Below, in pieces: positions 1 to 6,861 of a stretch of 64,000 nucleotides of DNA. Under the pieces are notes generated by a model, which saw only the letters and a program-made list of their open reading frames with translations, did no database searches and was not told the DNA's origin. The DNA is from CAVVFX01 sp963747535 (GTDB lineage Bacteria > Acidobacteriota > Terriglobia > Bryobacterales > Bryobacteraceae), in the NCBI GenBank assembly GCA_963747535.1, contig CAVVFX010000012.1, forward strand, positions 66,265-130,264, given 5' to 3'. A program made the translations under genes and the position numbers. The first letter of the stretch is position 1, and each line of letters opens with the position of its first letter.

Positions 1-1056
1 AATTCGCACACGCAGCAGCGTCTGCCAGAGCGCATCTCTGCCAGACGGTGGCTCTGACTGTGGCGTAGCCGCAGCCGGCCCATGGTCGATAACGCGGACC
101 GACTCGATCGTGGGATTCGACTCCGTGTTGCGCATTTCACTCTCGGCAATAGTCGGGCGGCCGTTCAGGAAGCATTCAAGATCGGCTGCAAACGCCGACG
201 CGGTTGGATAGCGGCGCTTGACGTCTGACCCGAGGCTCTTGCCGATGATAACCGCCAGCCGTTCCGGGCACTCCGGAGGAAGCGGCCGCGGAGGTCGTTT
301 GGAGCGAATCACATTCTCCAGCTTGCGCGTATTCTCCGCCTGGTACGGCAAGGACCCGGACACCATTTCGTAAAGAGAGATGCCGGTGGCCCACAGGTCC
401 GCGTTCTGGTCCACGCGGGCGCTGGCCAGGCGTTCAGGAGAGCAATAGTTGGGGCTGCCGAGATCGTGATGCGTAAGATTGCGGGTCAGCGAGATGACCT
501 TGGCGATGCCGAAATCGAGCAGCCGCACCTGGCCGCTCGCCGTCATCTGGACGTTGGAAGGTTTGATGTCACCGTGCACGATCGCGCGGCGCCGGCCGTC
601 GATTTCGGCCTGGTGCGAATGGAGTTTTTCGAGCTGCGAGCAGATCTCCATGGCAATGCGCGCGGCCGACTGCGGATCGATGCGTCCGGATTCACGCAGG
701 ATGTCGGCGATGCTGCGACCCTCGACATACTCCATGGCCACGTAGAAGGCGTTTTCGAGTTGGCCGTAGTCGTAGATTTCGATAAACCGCGGATCGAAAT
801 CGTGCAGCTGTTTCTGGATGGCCGCGCCGCGGCGTTCGGCCACCAGCACCTGTTGCGTATAAGGATCGTTCGACTCTTCAACGACTTTGAGAACCGTGAG
901 ACGCTCATCGCGGGTATCGCGCGCCAGGTACACATCGGTCATGCTGCGACCGAGTTTGCGGACGATCTGATAAGGCCCGAAACGCCGCAGCGGCGCCGGA
1001 CCATCATGGCTATCTTCGGGTTTGCGCAGGGGGATGGTTTCAGTGGGCATGGTCAT
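1..1056 (-). CDS. Ser/Thr protein kinase, C-terminus cut by window edge
   Basis: The frame is open for 352 codons from an ATG at 1056 to base 1, so the C-terminal part lies outside the window. Seen: a bacterial Pkn-type kinase domain with an ATP-lysine in VLKVV (K57), a catalytic loop reading HGDIKPSN (H161, D163, K165, N168), DFG at D181 and an SPE motif at 206-208 in place of APE. The usual glycine-rich loop is degenerate (KLGRSMTDVYLA), and the HRD arginine is Gly. An HGD loop occurs in some active bacterial kinases, so activity is likely but not certain. The sequence after the kinase domain is low-complexity. The start overlaps the end of the PP2C phosphatase gene by 17 bases (ATG at 1050 is an alternative), so the two are probably translationally coupled. 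FHA-PP2C-kinase is a standard bacterial phospho-signalling cassette. Confidence 0.93.
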   Translation of the reverse strand, partial: MTMPTETIPLRKPEDSHDGPAPLRRFGPYQIVRKLGRSMTDVYLARDTRDERLTVLKVVEESNDPYTQQVLVAERRGAAIQKQLHDFDPRFIEIYDYGQLENAFYVAMEYVEGRSIADILRESGRIDPQSAARIAMEICSQLEKLHSHQAEIDGRRRAIVHGDIKPSNVQMTASGQVRLLDFGIAKVISLTRNLTHHDLGSPNYCSPERLASARVDQNADLWATGISLYEMVSGSLPYQAENTRKLENVIRSKRPPRPLPPECPERLAVIIGKSLGSDVKRRYPTASAFAADLECFLNGRPTIAESEMRNTESNPTIESVRVIDHGPAAATPQSEPPSGRDALWQTLLRVRI

Positions 1057-2131
1057 CCGGAGCTGGCGTAGATTGTCCCGCTTGCGGGACGGCCGTCGTT
1101 GCAGTGGGGGTCGTAGGCGTGGTCGCGGGGGTCGCAGGCGTTCGAATTTCTGGGGTAGGAGTCGTAGTCGCGATCCAAGGTAACTGGACATGCATCCAAG
1201 GTGCAAATGTGGCGGCGGCGTATCCGCCGGCCAAGCCCAGGATCAGGCCCAGCAAGAGACAAAGCACTGGCAGGAGCACCGGTGTCCGGGCCCTGCGCGA
1301 CGGGGAGTCCGGCGCCGGCCCTCCCCGCGCGCGGGTTGCCGAAAGCCGCTGGCGCGCCGCCGACATCCTGACCGAACGGCTGCCCAGAAATCCGCTTCCG
1401 GCCACGAATACGACACTCACGTTGTCGCGTCCCCCGGCCACCAGCGCCGCGTCGATCAGCGCCTGCGGTACGAACTCGGGATCGCCATCGTAGTGCTCCA
1501 CCACGGCGAGAATTTCCGCCGCCGTGAGCAAGTCGCTCAGACCGTCGCTGCACAGCAACAGCGCCGCATCCGGCTTGAATTCCAACGCGCGAATCTGAAT
1601 AAAATCGTCGCTCAGTTGACGCGGTTGCGAACCCACGTCCGCGAAGACCTCGTTGCGCCGCGGGTGCCGCATGGCTTCGGCTTCCGTCAGTCGACCGGAG
1701 TCCTCCTGCTCGCCCACCGGCGATTGGTCGGAGGTCAGCTTGCGGATCGCACCGTTCCAGATGAGGTAGAGCCGCGAGTCCCCGACGTGGCCGACGGTAA
1801 CGCGGTTCTCCTCCACCAATGCCAGCGTCAACACGCAGGACATCCCATGCCAGGAGGGGTTTGCGTCGGCGGTCTTGTGGATCACGTTGTTCGCGTCGGT
1901 GATGGCCGCACGCACGCGGGAAGCCGCTGGACCACGGCTGCTCAGGAGCGCCAGACGAATGGTGTCGACCGCCAGTTCGGCCGCGATCTCGCCTCCAGCA
2001 TGCCCGCCGATGCCATCGGCCACCAGGAACACGCCGCGTTCGTCGTCGGCATAGCAGCGGTCCTCATTGGATTGGCGGACCAATCCCGGATCGGTTGCGG
2101 TAGCGGATCTCCAGCGGGCAGTGACTCCCAT
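1040..2131 (-). CDS. PP2C-family Ser/Thr phosphatase with C-terminal membrane anchor
   Basis: A protein of 363 residues that dephosphorylates Ser/Thr phosphoproteins, probably reversing the neighbouring kinase. The PP2C metal-binding motifs are visible: RQSNEDR near the start, VADGIGGHAGGE, CSDGLSDLL and GGRDNVSVV. After the catalytic domain comes an Arg/Pro/Ser-rich linker, one strongly hydrophobic segment (LLPVLCLLLGLILGL) and a Thr/Pro/Ala-rich tail, so the enzyme is probably tethered to the membrane by its C-terminal part. The start at 2131 was chosen because GGAG lies nine bases upstream and the PP2C fold begins directly after it. An upstream in-frame start at 2248 would add 39 residues unlike the family, and those bases encode a separate small protein in another frame. 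The gene overlaps the kinase start at its 3' end. Confidence 0.93.
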   Translation of the reverse strand: MGVTARWRSATATDPGLVRQSNEDRCYADDERGVFLVADGIGGHAGGEIAAELAVDTIRLALLSSRGPAASRVRAAITDANNVIHKTADANPSWHGMSCVLTLALVEENRVTVGHVGDSRLYLIWNGAIRKLTSDQSPVGEQEDSGRLTEAEAMRHPRRNEVFADVGSQPRQLSDDFIQIRALEFKPDAALLLCSDGLSDLLTAAEILAVVEHYDGDPEFVPQALIDAALVAGGRDNVSVVFVAGSGFLGSRSVRMSAARQRLSATRARGGPAPDSPSRRARTPVLLPVLCLLLGLILGLAGGYAAATFAPWMHVQLPWIATTTPTPEIRTPATPATTPTTPTATTAVPQAGQSTPAPDDHAH

Positions 2132-2133
2132 AA

Positions 2134-2235
2134 TTAACGTCTCCGCCCGCTTTCGACTGCCGCGAAAAGGATGGTCAGAAGCAGCGTCACAACCGCTAGC
2201 GGCACGTGCCATGAGTAAATCTGCTGTGCATTCAT
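2134..2235 (-). CDS. 33-residue single-pass membrane microprotein between FHA and PP2C genes
   Basis: A short frame encodes 33 residues beginning MNAQQIYSWHVPL and ending ESGRRR. The middle, PLAVVTLLLTILFAAV, is a plain transmembrane helix, followed by a positively charged end (GRRR). The ATG overlaps the FHA gene stop as ATGA, and the TAA ends two bases before the ATG of the PP2C gene. The PP2C ribosome-binding site (GGAG) sits inside its last codons. This exact packing between two real genes is the main argument that it is translated. No family was recognised. By topology and position it could be a membrane adaptor or regulator for the phosphatase/kinase pair, but that is inference. Confidence 0.65.
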   Translation of the reverse strand: MNAQQIYSWHVPLAVVTLLLTILFAAVESGRRR

Positions 2236-3077
2236 GACCGTTGCTCAAACTGCATTTTGATCTGATCGGCCAGTGCGATGGTAGCCTTTGGCGGCAGGGT
2301 TTCTTCGATATCCCGCACTAGTTTGCGTCCATCGACCGCGGTGCCGTTCATGCTGCGGTCGACAATGAAAAAGCGATTGCGTCCCGGATCGCGGCGCAGG
2401 CGCAGGTGTTCGCGGGAGATCTCTTCATCGCTGTAAAGCGCGAGATCAACGATGCGTCCATCGCCGCCCCGGCCGATGCTGACTTCGTCTTGCGTCACCA
2501 GATAGAGTTGAGGACCGGAATCGTCTTCATATCGAATCTCGGCATACACGCGCTCGGGGACCGGGTGAGCGGGTTCGCTGTCGCGATTCACCTGAGCCGG
2601 TTGGGCAAAGGCATCGAGCCTGGCCGTCTGCACGCTGGGTTCGCGTTCAATGAGGGTCGTGCGAACACCGTGAAATCCCGGGCGCGGCGTTTCGGCGAGC
2701 TCCGAGTGGATCTCCACATCCCCGAGCGGCACGCTTCCATCGTCATCCGAAAAGAATTCGAAGACAAATTCGGACCCGGCGATTTTATATTCCTTCCGAT
2801 CGAGTTTGCGGCTGCGAAATCCAAGCCCGCGAGGTGAAGGATTATTAAGCTGCGCGATACGATCCCGCAGCGCGCGCCGCGCATCGTCGCGTATGTGCGG
2901 GAAGATACCACTTAGCCGGGCATAGTCATCGGGATGCAGATAGAGATTGAAGATACACGGCAGGAGGACCGTATAGCCGAGTTCGAACTGTCCGGCCTCG
3001 GCATTGCGAAGCACCTGGTCGATGATCGTCTGGCCGCCAATGTGGGCTGGCGAACGGGTAAGGCCGCGCTGCGTCAC
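2232..3077 (-). CDS. FhaA-like protein: DUF3662-type N-terminus plus FHA domain
   Basis: A cytosolic 281-residue protein. The first ~110 residues resemble the N-terminal domain of actinobacterial FhaA (DUF3662: ELGYTVLLPCIFNLYLHPDDYARL). The last ~95 are an FHA phosphothreonine-binding domain with the typical motifs SIGRGGDG, EISREHLRLRRD and MNGTAVDG. FHA domains bind phosphorylated kinases or their substrates, so this is the probable reader of the kinase at the left end. It is first in the operon. Its GTG start at 3077 has AGAGGTG seven bases upstream. The stop overlaps the start of the 33-residue membrane microprotein (ATGA). Confidence 0.9.
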   Translation of the reverse strand: MTQRGLTRSPAHIGGQTIIDQVLRNAEAGQFELGYTVLLPCIFNLYLHPDDYARLSGIFPHIRDDARRALRDRIAQLNNPSPRGLGFRSRKLDRKEYKIAGSEFVFEFFSDDDGSVPLGDVEIHSELAETPRPGFHGVRTTLIEREPSVQTARLDAFAQPAQVNRDSEPAHPVPERVYAEIRYEDDSGPQLYLVTQDEVSIGRGGDGRIVDLALYSDEEISREHLRLRRDPGRNRFFIVDRSMNGTAVDGRKLVRDIEETLPPKATIALADQIKMQFEQRS

Positions 3078-3293
3078 TCAAGGACACCTCTAGAGAATGT
3101 ACTCGCGATGTCTCCGGATGGTTTCAACCGGAACGCGAGCGAAGGGCGCGGAAAGGGAATCATAACAGAAATTAATGTAAGTGAACAGCCGGGTGCTCTT
3201 GATTACTTGTTAAGAACGTTAAAATGTAAGAGCGACCGAGGGTCGCTTGCGGACGAAGGCGTCCCCCCACAAAGTTCTTTCGGCGGGATAATA

Positions 3294-3743
3294 ATGGTAT
3301 TGAACATGTCTCACCGTTTCCAGAATTTCCTGTTTTCCGGTTTGATTGCATTCTGCGCGACGGCTTCCTGTCCCGCACAGTCCAAGGACTCGAAAGATTC
3401 GAAGGAACCAGCCACTCAGTCGCAGCCTAAAGAGTCCGAACCGCCGGAAGAGGATGAGTCTGCCAAGCCCAAAGAGTACGCGTTCAACCCGCTGCAGGCC
3501 GAAAAGGAAGTCACCGTTGGCCTCTTCTACATGAAAAAGGGCAGTATTGCCGCAGCCGTCGCGCGATTCACCGAGGCCACCAAATGGAATCCTACGTACG
3601 CCGAAGCTTATCTCAGGCTGGGTGAGGCCGAAGAGAAATTCAAGGATCCCAAAGCGGCGAAAGAAGCCTATTCCAAGTATCTGCAATTAGCGCCCGAAGC
3701 CAAGAACGCCGCCGAGATAAAAAAGAAACTCGCCAAAATGTAA
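3294..3743 (+). CDS. Small secreted TPR protein
   Basis: About 149 residues, starting at ATG 3294 (a second ATG at 3306 gives a cleaner signal peptide, MSHRFQNFLFSGLIAF). The hydrophobic segment ends near CATASCPAQS, which could be a lipobox-like or signal peptidase I site. A charged Ser/Glu/Lys/Pro-rich linker follows. Then come about two tetratricopeptide repeats (EKEVTVGLFYMKKGSIAAAVARF and AEAYLRLGEAEEKFKDPKAA, shown only in part). The length and layout fit a periplasmic protein-interaction module such as the TPR part of an outer-membrane assembly lipoprotein, but no specific partner can be named. The gene is divergent from the FHA operon and converges with the DinB-family gene. Confidence 0.8.
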   Translation: MVLNMSHRFQNFLFSGLIAFCATASCPAQSKDSKDSKEPATQSQPKESEPPEEDESAKPKEYAFNPLQAEKEVTVGLFYMKKGSIAAAVARFTEATKWNPTYAEAYLRLGEAEEKFKDPKAAKEAYSKYLQLAPEAKNAAEIKKKLAKM

Positions 3744-3787
3744 GTTACCGTAAGACGAGTGGCTTACTTTACCGTGTATGTGATCCA

Positions 3788-3802
3788 CCTGGGAAACCCA
3801 GG
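3788..3802. terminator. Hairpin between convergent genes
   Basis: CCTGGG-AAA-CCCAGG, a perfect six-base stem with a three-base loop, lies 45 bases after the TPR stop and 40 bases before the DinB-family stop. There is no clear T tract on either side, so a terminator role is only a suggestion from position. Confidence 0.4.
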
Positions 3803-3841
3803 CGACATACCCACCGTTGGACTCTTCAGCGGAACACGGAC

Positions 3842-4324
3842 TCAGACGCCCAAGGCTGCGCCTGGATATGCGGTGACCTCGGGACGGCGCAGGATATGGT
3901 CCACGTGGTGTTGCATGTGGGCCACATAGTCCACGATGAGGAACTGCAAAGTAACTGGTTGGCTATCGCCGACACGGCACTGCGTATTCAGCTTATCATC
4001 CGGTATCCTGGCGACGACTTGAACCAGTAAAGTGTTGTACCGTCGCCAGAATTCCACCAGATCGGACCAGCTCAAATCCTGGTAGCCATGTAACGAAACC
4101 GAGCCGTTCTGGTCATAGGAAGGGCCATGAAACTCCGCCTCCAGAGCGGCTCGCACAAAACGCAGATGATTGTTCGAGGCGGAATCGATGAGGTGTCCGA
4201 GTTCTTCTTTGCGGGACCAGGCGCCCGCCATCTTCACCCCGGCGTCCCGCTCGGGTACCGACAGCAAATTAGGAAGTTCGCCGTCGATGGTCCTCTTCAG
4301 TAGTTGAGACAGTTCAAAGGGCAT
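3842..4324 (-). CDS. DinB/YfiT-family protein (putative metal-dependent enzyme)
   Basis: A protein of about 160 residues with the four-helix DinB-like layout. The N-terminal helix MPFELSQLLKRTIDG is followed by WSRKEELGHLIDSASNNHLRF, with the first conserved His. The C-terminal helix carries VAHMQHHVDHILRR, whose spaced His residues complete the usual three-His metal site. Members of this superfamily act as thiol-dependent transferases, hydrolases or maleylpyruvate-type isomerases. The substrate here is unknown. ATG 4324 was chosen since it begins the first helix; a TTG at 4354 would add ten residues. A perfect 14-bp palindrome lies just upstream. The gene stands alone between a convergent TPR gene and an upstream PEP-CTERM gene. 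Confidence 0.78.
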   Translation of the reverse strand: MPFELSQLLKRTIDGELPNLLSVPERDAGVKMAGAWSRKEELGHLIDSASNNHLRFVRAALEAEFHGPSYDQNGSVSLHGYQDLSWSDLVEFWRRYNTLLVQVVARIPDDKLNTQCRVGDSQPVTLQFLIVDYVAHMQHHVDHILRRPEVTAYPGAALGV

Positions 4325-4347
4325 GGCAACAGTATGACCTCGTTGAC

Positions 4348-4361
4348 CCGCCAATTGGCGG
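4348..4361. terminator. Perfect 14-bp palindrome CCGCCAATTGGCGG
   Basis: The palindrome lies between the stop of the PEP-CTERM gene (4366) and the ATG of the DinB-family gene (4324), both on the minus strand. It could form a terminator stem or be a protein-binding site. No T tract is seen. Confidence 0.35.
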
Positions 4362-4365
4362 CTGA

Positions 4366-5067
4366 CTACGCGCGCTTCCGACGGGCCGCTACAAAAAGCC
4401 CAAATCCGAGGAAAATCGTTCCGGCCGTTACCAGCGTGGAGGGCTCTGGCGTGGATGCGCTCGTTTCGACCGGGTTGAAGCTGTTCAGAGTGCCGGAACT
4501 GGTGGGGGTGTCCTGCGCAGTAGTGGTGGTGATTGACAGGTTATCCGAATCAACCGCGTTGGTCACTTCCGCGCTGGCATCGCTAACTACTTTATCGCCG
4601 CTCTCCGGCGTTGTTCCTGCGTTGGATTCTGTCGCAGAACCTTTGTTGGTGCCGGAATCCACGGTGGAGTCCGAACGAGTTATCGCGACCGAATCCGTGG
4701 TCGTGATGTCAGCGTATGCGGTCGGTAGCGTCGCGGTATGTGACGGCTGAGCCGAGCCCTCGAGGGATTCGACCTTGCCGCTCGAATGCGTGAACATCGC
4801 GACTCCCCCGAACGACGCCGTGTTGCTATCGGTGTGCCGGTTCAGTGCGTTAGAAAAAGAGTTTCCGACGGTCAGCCGTTCGCCTTGGGAGAAACTGCTC
4901 TCGGTGACGTCGCTGCCGAGCGGCGCCGATTCCGTGGTGCGAAGGGACGTTTGAGTAGCCGTTACTGTCTCGTTGCCGTGGCCGCTGATGGGATTGGCAT
5001 GGGCACCGAGAGTGGTAACTGCGATAACGATCGATGAATAAACTAAACGACGTGATGACTTGTTCAT
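4366..5067 (-). CDS. PEP-CTERM-sorted secreted protein
   Basis: A 233-residue exported protein. It starts with a signal peptide (MNKSSRRLVYSSIVIAVTTLGAHA). The body is Thr/Ser/Asn-rich and of low complexity, with no recognisable enzyme domain. The end is a typical PEP-CTERM sorting signal: EPST, a hydrophobic helix (LVTAGTIFLGFGLFVAA) and a basic RRKRA tail. In known systems this tail is processed by an exosortase, and the proteins are linked to exopolysaccharide or surface display. No exosortase gene is in this window. The composition is less GC-rich and more Ser/Thr-biased than the neighbouring enzyme genes. A second PEP-CTERM protein lies at 9-11 kb. Confidence 0.88.
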   Translation of the reverse strand: MNKSSRRLVYSSIVIAVTTLGAHANPISGHGNETVTATQTSLRTTESAPLGSDVTESSFSQGERLTVGNSFSNALNRHTDSNTASFGGVAMFTHSSGKVESLEGSAQPSHTATLPTAYADITTTDSVAITRSDSTVDSGTNKGSATESNAGTTPESGDKVVSDASAEVTNAVDSDNLSITTTTAQDTPTSSGTLNSFNPVETSASTPEPSTLVTAGTIFLGFGLFVAARRKRA

Positions 5068-5069
5068 TG

Positions 5070-5403
5070 GCTCAATAAGAACACCATGGATAGCCGCAGC
5101 CGTACAATACCGGATTTAGTGCACATCGAGCTGTAGTGTTTTCATACAAGCGCATGCGTAATAGTCCGTATACTCAAACGAATGGTAAGTACAACTTCGT
5201 GAATTACTTGCGCTGAGAACGTCAACTAAACTCACAGTACTCACAGAACCAGATGGAGCTTGTCGATCCAACGCCGCCCTTTTACCTCACGTATATACTG
5301 ATCGGAAGCTACTACGGCTCAAGGATGATCACGCTGACTTGGAGCGCAGTTCTGTGAGTACTGGTATTTTCATTACCTTAGTACATCATTTCAACCCACT
5401 AAC
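5070..5403. other. Gene-free stretch with a 15-bp inverted repeat
   Basis: No credible gene is seen. It holds a perfect inverted repeat CAGTACTCACAGAAC (5235-5249) / GTTCTGTGAGTACTG (5349-5363) separated by 99 bases. The composition is more AT-rich than the coding regions and probably includes the promoter of the PEP-CTERM gene. Confidence 0.6.
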
Positions 5404-5424
5404 TTATCCTGTTCATCCGTGGCC
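5404..5424. repeat. Half copy of the GGCCACGAATGAACA-type intergenic element
   Basis: TTATCCTGTTCATCCGTGGCC lies one base outside the stop codon of the TPR gene. It resembles one arm of the large palindrome at 51596-51676 (TTATTCGTGTTCATTCGTGGCC type), with a few substitutions. It is likely a decayed or half copy of the same dispersed element. Confidence 0.5.
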
Positions 5425-5425
5425 A

Positions 5426-6775
5426 TCAATTTCTGTCGCCTTCCGCCATCAGGGCATGGCGAGTGTTGATCCCGATCGCCTGCAGCTCTACCCTTTCCGC
5501 ATCAACATAATCGTGCGCGAGCCTGAGCGAACTGGCATAAATCCGCAGGACGCTGGCGAATTCGACCGAGTTCGGCCCAAGAACCCGCTCCTCGACCGGC
5601 AGTGCCCGGGCAAACAAGCCGGACGCTTCGCCGTATCTCGCCTGCGAGTAGTAAACCACGGCCAGGTTGACCGCGATCCTGGCGGTATCCGGATGATCGA
5701 AACCGACGTTCTTTCGAGCGACGGATAGAGCCTTGGAGATAGCGCTCTCCGCATCGCGGTAATGGTGCTGCACGGACTCGAGTGCGCCAAGATTGCTCCA
5801 GTCATTAGCGACTTTGAGGCTGTCGGCGCCGAGCGCTGCTTCATCGATCTCGATGGCCTGCCGGAACAGGCGATTCGCCGCGACATAGCTTTTCCGGCTC
5901 TGGTACAGCGTTGCTAAATTTGATAGCCCATAGGCTACATCCGGGTGCACGGGTCCGAGGGAAGTGCGCCATGCGGCGACCGCTCTCTGGAAGAGTCTCT
6001 CCGCATCTTTCCAGTCGCCCTCCGCAGCGCGGGTCTTCGCCAGATTGTTCCAGATGGTCGCCGTAATAGGATGATTGGGACCGGCAATCCTCAGCGCCAC
6101 TGCTTCGGCCTCGCGCAGATCGACTTCGGCTTGACGGTAGTTAGCGAGGCGGAGCCGTGATGTGCCCAGGTTCGTGAGCGCATTCACGTACTCCCGCGAT
6201 TCAGTAGCCGAAGCCCGATGCAGTTCGTTCACGACCTTCTGTTCGAGTCCCTCCGCCCGCGCGGAATCGCCCTGGATGACCAGCAGCGTGGCCAGAGCGT
6301 TCTGCGCCACCGCCATTTGCCGGAGGTTATCTTGGTGGTTGGTACTCACGCGGACAGCCCGCTCAGCGGAGTCCATGGCCGGTGCGATCCGGCCTTGGGC
6401 CATGTAAACGAGCGCCAGGCCGGCGAGCGGGCGTATTAACTCCGGTGAGTCCGGACCGGATACGGTCTCTCGAAGCGCAATAGCACGCTGGTAAAGCGTC
6501 TCCGATTGTGGCAGACGGAACTGCGCCCTCGCGACGGCAGCCAGGTTATAGAAGATGCTGGACAGGGTTCCAGGGTCGGGCGTAGATTTGGCCTGCTCGA
6601 TGGCTAGCGCCTCCCTGAGTTTCTTTTCGGCGTCCTGATAATCGCCGGCACTATAGAGCTGCGCGCCGAGCGCGTCGAGAGCTACTGCTTCACTGGAGGC
6701 TGTTTGCAGGCTCAGCCCGGCGTGAACTGGCCACGCGGGCGACAGGAGAAAGAGCATACCGGCTAAAGCTTTCAT
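5426..6775 (-). CDS. Secreted kinesin-light-chain-type TPR protein
   Basis: About 449 residues with a signal peptide (MKALAGMLFLLSPAWPVHA). The rest is built of at least eight tetratricopeptide repeats of the 42-residue kinesin-light-chain (TPR_10/12) type. These recur as GDYQDAEKKLREALAI, GDWKDAERLFQRAVA, KSYVAANRLFRQAIEI and HYRDAESAISKALSV, each with intervening HPDxA-type turns. Such arrays are protein-binding scaffolds. The compartment is probably periplasmic. The start at 6775 was preferred over 6793 because it opens the signal peptide and has GAGGTGG just upstream. Upstream on the same strand is a second TPR protein with a FlgO/TolB-like domain, and the two may form one transcription unit. 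Confidence 0.85.
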   Translation of the reverse strand: MKALAGMLFLLSPAWPVHAGLSLQTASSEAVALDALGAQLYSAGDYQDAEKKLREALAIEQAKSTPDPGTLSSIFYNLAAVARAQFRLPQSETLYQRAIALRETVSGPDSPELIRPLAGLALVYMAQGRIAPAMDSAERAVRVSTNHQDNLRQMAVAQNALATLLVIQGDSARAEGLEQKVVNELHRASATESREYVNALTNLGTSRLRLANYRQAEVDLREAEAVALRIAGPNHPITATIWNNLAKTRAAEGDWKDAERLFQRAVAAWRTSLGPVHPDVAYGLSNLATLYQSRKSYVAANRLFRQAIEIDEAALGADSLKVANDWSNLGALESVQHHYRDAESAISKALSVARKNVGFDHPDTARIAVNLAVVYYSQARYGEASGLFARALPVEERVLGPNSVEFASVLRIYASSLRLAHDYVDAERVELQAIGINTRHALMAEGDRN

Positions 6776-6861
6776 ATCCACCTCGACTTCCATAATGAAG
6801 TGGGAGCGCGGCTACGAATAGGTATGACGGAGTAAGCTTACGGTGTCACCTTACGGTAAAG

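Noticed and set aside
466..1071. Long plus-strand frame over the kinase gene
   Set aside because: It runs antisense to a complete kinase domain with all expected motifs. Its own translation has no family features.
2131..2248. N-terminal extension of the PP2C gene
   Set aside because: Residues before GVTARWRSA do not resemble the family, a ribosome-binding site precedes ATG 2131, and the same bases encode the membrane microprotein.
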